A stretch of 64,000 bases of DNA, taken from assembly GCA_958295885.1 (NCBI GenBank), contig OY282380.1, positions 2,480,001-2,544,000 on the forward strand, in the 5' to 3' direction. Each line of letters begins with the position of its first letter. Position 1 is the stretch's first letter. The translations under genes were made by a program, and so were the position numbers. This document shows, one piece after another, positions 57,785 to 64,000 of this stretch. This stretch comes from Arenicellales bacterium (GTDB lineage Bacteria; Pseudomonadota; Gammaproteobacteria; Arenicellales; JAJDZL01). The notes beneath the pieces were generated by a model. It made no database searches. It saw only the letters and a list, made by a program, of their open reading frames with translations, and was not told the origin of the DNA.

Positions 57785-58660
57785 ATGTCGATATTGATTG
57801 ACAAAAACACCCGCGTGATGACGCAGGGAATCACGGGAAAAACGGGACTGTTTCATACCCGAAACTGTTTGGATTACGCATGCGGACAAAGTACGTTTGT
57901 CGCTGGCGTCACTCCCGGAAAAGGTGGGCAGACGGCCGAAGGCATTCCGGTTTTCAACACGGTCGCAGAGGCGAAAGAACAGACGGGAGCCACCGTTTCG
58001 GTGGTATACGTTCCGCCTCCATTTGCGGCCGCCGCCATAGGTGAAGCGGTGGCGGCGGAGCTGGATCTGGTGATCTGCATCACGGAAGGCATTCCAGTGA
58101 AAGACATGATCCGTACGCGGCACAATATGAAGAATTCAAATACCAAACTGATTGGGCCCAACTGTCCCGGAGTCATCACACCGGACGAAATCAAAATCGG
58201 CATCATGCCCGGTTACATTCACAAGAAAGGTTCAGTTGGAGTTGTTTCGCGTTCTGGCACATTGACCTACGAAGTCGTCGACCAGCTGACCAAGCTCGGG
58301 ATCGGCCAGTCAACCTGTGTGGGAATTGGAGGCGACCCCGTCAATGGCACCAAGCATCTGGATGTGGTGAGCTGGTTCAACGAGGACCCTGACACGGAGG
58401 CGATCGTCATGTGCGGCGAAATCGGCGGCACGGACGAAGAAGACTGCGGACGTTGGATTCAGCAGCACTGTACAAAACCTGTTGCCGCATTTATTGCCGG
58501 TGTTACCGCACCACCGGGGAAAAGAATGGGACATGCTGGTGCGATCATCGCCGGTGGAAAAGGGACCGCTTCGGAAAAAATTTCGGTGCTGCGCGAATGT
58601 GGGGTTCACGTTACCGAAAACCCAGCTGGAATTGGCAAGCTGGTCCAAGAAATTCTATAG
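57785..58660 (+). CDS. sucD: Succinyl-CoA synthetase alpha subunit or malate-CoA ligase alpha (second pair)
   Basis: 291 residues starting directly after the sucC stop. CoA-binding [17 protein letters not shown] and [40 protein letters not shown], and the phosphorylated His250 in [15 protein letters not shown]. All usual catalytic positions are present. Followed by two strong palindromes that can end transcription from both directions. Confidence 0.9.
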   Translation: MSILIDKNTRVMTQGITGKTGLFHTRNCLDYACGQSTFVAGVTPGKGGQTAEGIPVFNTVAEAKEQTGATVSVVYVPPPFAAAAIGEAVAAELDLVICITEGIPVKDMIRTRHNMKNSNTKLIGPNCPGVITPDEIKIGIMPGYIHKKGSVGVVSRSGTLTYEVVDQLTKLGIGQSTCVGIGGDPVNGTKHLDVVSWFNEDPDTEAIVMCGEIGGTDEEDCGRWIQQHCTKPVAAFIAGVTAPPGKRMGHAGAIIAGGKGTASEKISVLRECGVHVTENPAGIGKLVQEIL

Positions 58661-58664
58661 GCTT

Positions 58665-58688
58665 CGCGAAAGACCGCGGTCTTTCGCG
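58665..58688. terminator. Perfect 24-bp palindrome after sucD
   Basis: Arms CGCGAAAGACCG and CGGTCTTTCGCG join without a loop base, forming a very stable hairpin in either transcript. It begins five bases after the sucD stop and lies about 10 bases beyond the mttB stop, so it can serve as bidirectional terminator stem. No long T-tract follows. Confidence 0.65.
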
Positions 58689-58698
58689 TTCTGTCCCC

Positions 58699-60216
58699 CT
58701 AATGCCAGATATCTGGCATTTCGTTTTTTCTGCGATGCATAAACGCTTGAAGCTCTTCGTTGATGGCAGGATCAAGTGCTGGTTCTTCGTACTCCTGCAG
58801 CATCGCTTTCCACTTTGCGTTGGCACGTTTTGCAATGTCAGCACCGCCTTCTTCTTCCCACTGCTCATAAGCTGGAGTCGTAAAGAGTTCAGATTCATAA
58901 AAGGCATCCTGATAGTGTTCAAGAGTATGACCACAACCGAAAAAGTGACCGCCAAATCCAGCCTCTAAAAATGATTCTGTCGTAAATTGTTCCTTTGCTA
59001 CGGAAACGCCTTTCACAAATTTGTGCAGAGATCCCAAATAGTCGGCGTCAATGACAAATTTTTCATAACTGACCGTCAGGGCGCTTTCCATCCACCCTGC
59101 CGCGTGGAGAACAAAATGAGAGCCGCATAAAACTGCAGCGTTGAGGGAATTCACACTTTCATTTGTGGAATGAGCATCAACACAGGGTGAACTGGTAAAG
59201 CCACCGCTGCAGCGAAGTGGAATGTTAAATCGTCGGGCCAGCTGTCCCACCACATAGGAAGCGGCGACCGATTCAGCGGTTCCAAACGTCGGCGAACCTG
59301 CGCGCAGGTTGACCGTGGTGATGAAGTTGCCGAAGATGGCAGGGGATCCCGGACGAATCACCTGGCCAAGAGCGACACCAACCATGACTTCGGCCAGAGA
59401 CTGAGCGATTGCGGCCGCGATCGTCACCGGCCCGGTGGCGCCGCTCAGTACGAAAGGCACCACCACAGGGCACTGATTTGCTTCGGCATACGCTCTTAAT
59501 GCCCCAGACATCGCACCATCATAAACGAGCGGCGAGTTCATATTGATATTTCCACTGATCACGCAGTTTTGATTGACAAATTCTTCACCGAATAAAATTC
59601 GGGCCATTTCAATGGAATCAAGCGCGCGGTCTCTGCTGGTTACAGATCCCATGAATGGCATGTCCGAATATTTCATATGAGCATGAACCATGTCAAGGTG
59701 ACGTTTGTTGACGGGCAGGTCGACCGGTTCGCATACGGTTCCTCCAGAATGGTGGATCCAAGGAGACATGTAGGCCAGTTTAATCAGGTTTTGAAAGTGC
59801 CTGATCGTTCCATAGCGCCGTCCCTTGTCCAGATCAGAAACAAACGGGGAACCATAGGCAGGGCAAAAAACAACATTGTCATCTCCAACCAAAACCGAGC
59901 GCCTGGGATTTCGGCCATGCATGACGAAGGTGGATGGAGCGGTCTTGACCAGGCTTCGAACATGACCTTTGTCAAAGCGGACTCTGCAGCCTTTCACGTC
60001 CGCGCCCGCGTCCTTCCAAATTTTCAGCGCTTCGTCGTCGCCTCGAAACTCAACTCCAACTTCCTGCAAGATTTCTTCCGTTTTTTCTTCAATGAGATCA
60101 AGCCCTTCTTCATTCATCATTTCATAGGGCGGGATTTCCCTTTTGAGCCCGTTGATGATGATGGGACCTTTCGGCGCACGTCCGCGCCGTCTGATGCGGC
60201 CTCTTCCAGATTTCAT
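58699..60216 (-). CDS. MttB-family methyltransferase (non-pyrrolysine)
   Basis: 505 residues of the trimethylamine methyltransferase (MttB) superfamily: TIM barrel with LDLIEEKTEEILQEVGVEF near the start, FCPAYGSPFV, ISGNINMNSPLVYDGAMSGALRA, PFVLSGATGPVTIAAA and GSHFVLHAAGWMESALTVSYEKFV. No in-frame UAG occurs, so it is the pyrrolysine-free type, as in glycine-betaine and related quaternary amine demethylases. Those transfer a methyl group to a corrinoid protein, but no corrinoid or corrinoid-reactivating gene is in the window. Its last codons (MPDIWH) form a palindrome. Confidence 0.88.
   Translation of the reverse strand: MKSGRGRIRRRGRAPKGPIIINGLKREIPPYEMMNEEGLDLIEEKTEEILQEVGVEFRGDDEALKIWKDAGADVKGCRVRFDKGHVRSLVKTAPSTFVMHGRNPRRSVLVGDDNVVFCPAYGSPFVSDLDKGRRYGTIRHFQNLIKLAYMSPWIHHSGGTVCEPVDLPVNKRHLDMVHAHMKYSDMPFMGSVTSRDRALDSIEMARILFGEEFVNQNCVISGNINMNSPLVYDGAMSGALRAYAEANQCPVVVPFVLSGATGPVTIAAAIAQSLAEVMVGVALGQVIRPGSPAIFGNFITTVNLRAGSPTFGTAESVAASYVVGQLARRFNIPLRCSGGFTSSPCVDAHSTNESVNSLNAAVLCGSHFVLHAAGWMESALTVSYEKFVIDADYLGSLHKFVKGVSVAKEQFTTESFLEAGFGGHFFGCGHTLEHYQDAFYESELFTTPAYEQWEEEGGADIAKRANAKWKAMLQEYEEPALDPAINEELQAFMHRRKNEMPDIWH
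58701..58720 (+). terminator. 20-bp palindrome at the mttB 3' end followed by a T-tract
   Basis: The sequence AATGCCAGATATCTGGCATT is its own reverse complement. On the plus strand it is followed after two bases by TTTTTT, making an intrinsic terminator for sucD. On the minus strand the same bases are the last codons and stop region of mttB. Confidence 0.7.
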
Positions 60217-60528
60217 ATGTCCTACCGATGCGTTGGTAATAGATTAAAAGTAAAATTGTACATTGAATCAGAGCATTAGTTCGTGAATGACGGTCAATTT
60301 CTGCCGGATTGTGCAGAGAGAGCCGCACAGGATAAAATAAGAGATTAACCAACATCAGCAGCTTCAATGTCGCATAATTTACATCTGTGGATGGTGTCAG
60401 CGATTCAAGCAAATTTTTTGCAAAAGTCTGGCCTGCTTTTGATTTAATTTAATGGAGCTGTTTTGATAGTATTCGCAGAAAGCTTTTTCTCAGATATGAA
60501 TGCCAATGCCAACTAGCAAGGAACTGGA
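60217..60528. other. Divergent intergenic region between mttB and the formate dehydrogenase genes
   Basis: About 310 bases, AT-rich, no gene seen. Should contain promoters for both flanking units; no operator symmetry noticed. Confidence 0.5.
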
Positions 60529-62244
60529 GTGACGCCAGAACTGACCGACGTAAATCGACCATCACACCCCGGCAGCGGTCGGATGCGACGTTCGTATGTT
60601 CCAAAAGGACGTCAGGCTGATCCAGATTGCGTGAAGGAAATTCGTCAGCGACTGGGCGATTCGCCGCTGCGCAGAGACCTGCTGATTGAACATCTGCACG
60701 TAATTCAGGACTCATATGGATGCATTCATGCCCATCACCTTGCTGCCTTGGCGGAAATCATGGGTTTGGCGCTGTCCGAAGTGTATGAAACCGCTACTTT
60801 CTACGCTCACTTCGACGTAATCGCTGAAGACGAAAATCCACCGCCGCCCATAACTGTTCGGGTGTGTGACAGTGTGACCTGCGAAATGAACGGAGCACAG
60901 GAACTGATTGAGGAACTGCACTCCACTCTTCGGCTTCGGGTGCGCGTGACCCGTGCGCCTTGCATGGGGAGGTGCGATAATGCGCCGGTCGCAGAAGTTG
61001 GACATTTTCACGTAGACAAAGCAAGACCCGAATCCGTTTACAATGCCATCGATCATCATGTTTTTGAGCCGGTAATACCAAAATACCAGAGCTTTAGTTC
61101 GTATGTCAGAAAAGGCGGCTATTCCTTCCTGAAGGAGTGCTTGGCGCGCGAAAGAACTCCTGACGATCTGATTTCGATTCTGCAGAGTTCGCCGCTTCGA
61201 GGTTTGGGCGGCGCCGGATTTCCAACCGGGCTGAAATGGAAATTCGTTCGCGGCTATGCCGGTCCCCGACTGATGGCAGTCAATGCTGACGAAGGTGAGC
61301 CGGGCACATTTAAAGACCGATATTATCTGGAACGTAAGCCGCATCGTTTTCTTGAAGGCGTTCTTATCGCAGCCTGGGCTGTCGAAGCCAAGACCATTTA
61401 CATTTACCTTCGAGACGAGTACCCCGCGGCACGCAAGATCCTGCTGACTGAAATGGAGCATCTTCGAAAAGCAGGACTGTGCGACTGGACCCGGCTGGAA
61501 CTGAGACGAGGCGCCGGCGCTTACATCTGCGGTGAGGAATCCTCCATGATCGAATCGATCGAAGGGAAACGGGGACTGCCTCGTCATCGGCCGCCGTACG
61601 TTGCTGAAAACGGAATCTTTGGACGTCCCACTTTGGTTCAGAATGTAGAAACTCTCTATTGGCTGCGCGATATTTTCGAAAAGGGGCCAGAGTGGTTCAG
61701 CAGCTTCGGCAGAAACGGCGGCAAAGGACTCCGCAGTTATTCAGTCTCCGGGCGCGTGGCCAACCCCGGAGTCAAGCTGGCCCCAGCAGGCATCACAGTT
61801 CGAGAATTGATTGATGAGTTTTGTGGTGGCATGCTGGACGGTCATGAGTTCAAGGGGTATCTGCCTGGAGGCGCATCGGGTGGAATCCTGCCCGCGTCCA
61901 TGGATGATCTGCCCCTCGATTTTGGACAGCTGGAAAAATATGGCTGTTTTGTCGGTTCACACGCAGTGGTAATATTGAGTCAGCATGACAACGCTAAAGA
62001 CATCGCATTGAACCTGATGCGATTTTTTGAAGATGAAAGCTGCGGACAGTGCACTCCCTGCCGAGTTGGTACGGAAAAATCGGTGAAACTGATGGAAAAT
62101 GACCAGTGGGACCAACCACTGCTGAAGGATATTGCACAGGCAATGACTGACGCATCGATTTGTGGATTGGGGCAGGCGGCTGCAAATCCAATTCTTTCTG
62201 TAATGAAATACTTCCCGGAAGATCTTATATGCAAAACGACTTGA
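60529..62244 (+). CDS. NAD-dependent formate dehydrogenase beta subunit, fused NuoE-NuoF type
   Basis: 571 residues from GTG (AAGGA upstream). Residues 30-180 form a NuoE-like [2Fe-2S] domain with CDSVTCEMNGA and APCMGRCDNAP. Residues 200-571 are NuoF-like: GLGGAGFPTGLKW (NADH), GEPGTFKDRYYLE (FMN), GAGAYICGEESSMIESIEG, and the [4Fe-4S] cysteines SCGQCTPCRVGT with a distal Cys in SICGLG. The fused form and length match the beta subunit of FDH1 of Methylobacterium (FdwB), which passes electrons from formate to NAD+. Overlaps the alpha gene by 16 bases. Confidence 0.9.
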   Translation: MTPELTDVNRPSHPGSGRMRRSYVPKGRQADPDCVKEIRQRLGDSPLRRDLLIEHLHVIQDSYGCIHAHHLAALAEIMGLALSEVYETATFYAHFDVIAEDENPPPPITVRVCDSVTCEMNGAQELIEELHSTLRLRVRVTRAPCMGRCDNAPVAEVGHFHVDKARPESVYNAIDHHVFEPVIPKYQSFSSYVRKGGYSFLKECLARERTPDDLISILQSSPLRGLGGAGFPTGLKWKFVRGYAGPRLMAVNADEGEPGTFKDRYYLERKPHRFLEGVLIAAWAVEAKTIYIYLRDEYPAARKILLTEMEHLRKAGLCDWTRLELRRGAGAYICGEESSMIESIEGKRGLPRHRPPYVAENGIFGRPTLVQNVETLYWLRDIFEKGPEWFSSFGRNGGKGLRSYSVSGRVANPGVKLAPAGITVRELIDEFCGGMLDGHEFKGYLPGGASGGILPASMDDLPLDFGQLEKYGCFVGSHAVVILSQHDNAKDIALNLMRFFEDESCGQCTPCRVGTEKSVKLMENDQWDQPLLKDIAQAMTDASICGLGQAAANPILSVMKYFPEDLICKTT

Positions 62245-64000
62245 ATTTTACTTTTGAACTGGACGGGCGAGAGGTTGAAGCTCGTCATGAAGAGACGATC
62301 TGGCAGATTGCACATCGCGAGAATACGACTCTTCCGCATTTGTGTTACTTGCCTCAAACCGGCTATCGAGCCGATGGAAACTGCCGCGCCTGTATGGTTG
62401 AGATTGAAGGAGAAAGAGTGCTGGCGGCTTCCTGCATACGAAAGCCGTCGCCGGGAATGAAAGTCAAGACCGGAAGTGACAGAGCGGAATTCGCGCGTCG
62501 GCTGGTATTTGAAATGCTGGCTGCCGACCAGCCGGAAAAAGAAACAGCACACGATCCGGATTCCCGCTTCTGGCAGTGGAACGACAAGATTCAGCCGGAA
62601 TTTGATCGACTGCCAAAACGCATTCCGCCGATCCCGGACAGCAGTCACGCAGCCATGCGCGTGTATCTGGATGCCTGCATACACTGCAATCTGTGCGTGA
62701 GAGCCTGCCGCGAAGTGCAGGTAAATGACGTCATTGGCATGGCTTACCGCGGAAATCTTACGAAAGTCGTATTCGACTTTGATGATCCGATGGGACACAG
62801 CACCTGCGTTGCCTGCGGCGAATGCGTGCAGGCCTGCCCTACTGGGGCTTTGGTCGAAGAGTCATTCGTAGACGCACGAGGCGTGAATCGAAACCTGGAA
62901 TTGGATGAAGTCGAAAGCGTCTGTCCTTACTGCGGCGTTGGCTGCCAGATCACCTATCAGGTCAGCGATAACAAAATCAAGGCAGTCCAGGGTCGGGAAG
63001 GCCCCGCCAATCAGAATCGGCTGTGTGTCAAAGGACGATTTGGTTTTGATTATGTCAGTCACAGACATCGTTTGACAAAGCCGATGATTCGGCTTGACAG
63101 CGCAAAGAAAGATGCGCACAGAGAGATCGATCCCCTGAATCCGCATTCTCACTTTCGAGAAGCGAGCTGGAATGAGGCGCTGGATGCGGCAGCGGCTGGT
63201 TTCAGAAAAATTTTAGACGAAGTTGGATCGACTGGTTTGGCAGGGTTTGGTTCAGCCAAAGGTTCGAACGAAGAGGCCTATCTGGTTCAGAAACTGGTGC
63301 GTACTGGATTTGGAACGAACAATGTGGATCACTGCACCCGACTGTGTCATGCGTCGAGTGTCGCTGCCTTGCTGGAGGGAATTGGTTCTGGCGCGGTCAC
63401 CGCTCCGTTCACTGCCTGTATGGAATCTGACGTCATTATCGTCATCGGTGCAAATCCGACTGAAAATCACCCAGTCGCTGCGACCTACTTCAAGCAGGCG
63501 CGACGACAGGGGAAAGAGCTGATTGTCATTGATCCACGTTTTACGACGCTGGCCCGACATGCTACCCATGCGCTGAAGTTCAAGTCCGGAACCGATGTTG
63601 CCCTTCTGAACGCATTGCTGCACGTCATCATTGAAGAAGGTCTTTATGACCGCGATTACGTAGGTAAATTTACCGAAGGATTTGAGAACCTAAAGCGGCA
63701 CATTCAGGATTTTTCTCCTGAGGAAATGTCGAAAATTTGCGAAATTGATGCCTCGACACTGCGGACCGTCGCTCGCAAATTTGCAAATTGCAGACGTGGG
63801 ATCATCTTTTGGGGCATGGGAATATCGCAGCACACGCACGGCACGGACAACGCCCGCTGCCTGATTGCTCTGGCTGCGATTACCGGGCATGTGGGGCGTC
63901 CGGGAACCGGACTGCACCCGCTGCGGGGGCAAAACAATGTTCAGGGCGCTTCCGATGCAGGTTTGATCCCCATGGTTTTTCCGGATTACCAGGAAGTTGA
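62229..64000 (+). CDS. NAD-dependent formate dehydrogenase alpha subunit (3' end outside window)
   Basis: ATG at 62229 inside the beta gene end; 590 codons visible. N-terminal [2Fe-2S] domain (CYLPQTGYRADGNCRACMVEI), then two ferredoxin-like clusters (CIHCNLCVRACREV and CVACGECVQACPTGAL), then the Mo/W-bis-MGD domain with its [4Fe-4S] site CPYCGVGCQ ... CVKGR. The active-site ligand is Cys373 in TRLCHASSVAAL (no Sec codon), followed by GANPTENHPVAAT and IFWGMGISQHTHG. Oxidises formate to CO2 in the cytoplasm. Similarity to FDH1 suggests Mo or W; metal cannot be decided here. Confidence 0.92.
   Translation, partial: MQNDLNFTFELDGREVEARHEETIWQIAHRENTTLPHLCYLPQTGYRADGNCRACMVEIEGERVLAASCIRKPSPGMKVKTGSDRAEFARRLVFEMLAADQPEKETAHDPDSRFWQWNDKIQPEFDRLPKRIPPIPDSSHAAMRVYLDACIHCNLCVRACREVQVNDVIGMAYRGNLTKVVFDFDDPMGHSTCVACGECVQACPTGALVEESFVDARGVNRNLELDEVESVCPYCGVGCQITYQVSDNKIKAVQGREGPANQNRLCVKGRFGFDYVSHRHRLTKPMIRLDSAKKDAHREIDPLNPHSHFREASWNEALDAAAAGFRKILDEVGSTGLAGFGSAKGSNEEAYLVQKLVRTGFGTNNVDHCTRLCHASSVAALLEGIGSGAVTAPFTACMESDVIIVIGANPTENHPVAATYFKQARRQGKELIVIDPRFTTLARHATHALKFKSGTDVALLNALLHVIIEEGLYDRDYVGKFTEGFENLKRHIQDFSPEEMSKICEIDASTLRTVARKFANCRRGIIFWGMGISQHTHGTDNARCLIALAAITGHVGRPGTGLHPLRGQNNVQGASDAGLIPMVFPDYQEV

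Noticed and set aside
58699..60216. Pyrrolysine-containing MttB
   Set aside because: The 505-codon frame has no internal TAG, and conserved blocks are continuous; it belongs to the pyrrolysine-free group.

Overview
The window reads as chromosome of a gammaproteobacterium. Evidence: the conserved order tRNA-Leu, tig, clpP, clpX, lon ... tRNA-Val/tRNA-Asp, ppiD, fabI (as in Pseudomonas and relatives), plus rsmJ and a ccm cytochrome c maturation cluster. Metabolism points to use of methylated amines, C1 compounds and small carboxylates: two TMADH/old-yellow-enzyme-type dehydrogenases, a non-pyrrolysine MttB-family methyltransferase, an FDH1-type NAD-dependent formate dehydrogenase, two tandem succinyl/malyl-CoA-ligase-type gene pairs, a Liv-type ABC importer and a TctABC importer. 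A free-living, probably marine heterotroph fits; the exact lineage is inference.

Layout. 0-8.2 kb: end of a TMADH-type dehydrogenase, a HAD hydrolase, then tRNA-Leu and the proteostasis operon; trigger factor carries an unusual histidine-rich tail. 8.2-20 kb: an accessory island where hupB is expected between lon and ppiD. It holds two copies of an McrBC-type restriction system with near-identical ATPase parts but different N-terminal modules, an IS3 remnant, an unknown AT-rich gene, a Xre/RES toxin-antitoxin pair with a frameshifted toxin, and a 2.6-kb IS66-type element whose transposase is broken but which carries an intact DUF4338/DruA-like gene. 20-24.5 kb: tRNA-Val, two identical tRNA-Asp, ppiD, fabI, rsmJ and a degenerate tRNA-Gly.

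24.6-35.6 kb: a livKHMGF operon ending in an Asp/Glu/hydantoin racemase gene (minus strand), serA-serC-DUF1015 (plus strand), a small predicted membrane peptide and a nitrilase-family amidase. 35.6-38 kb: decayed accessory DNA with an ISAs1-type transposase remnant and an Rpn nuclease pseudogene. 38-45 kb: an SLC13-type permease and ccmEFGHI, without ccmABCD in the window. 45-48 kb: a large solitary N6-adenine DNA methylase. 48.5-64 kb: a glycine-zipper envelope protein, a tctCBA-dehydrogenase operon, two sucCD-like pairs, an MttB-family gene and the formate dehydrogenase genes, the last running off the window.

The most notable signals are the duplicated, domain-swapped mcrB genes with complementary lesions, the DruA-like passenger in an IS66-type element, the divergent sucCD-like pair next to a canonical one, the His-tailed trigger factor, and a perfect palindrome that serves as both the 3' end of mttB and a terminator-like stem for the opposite strand.
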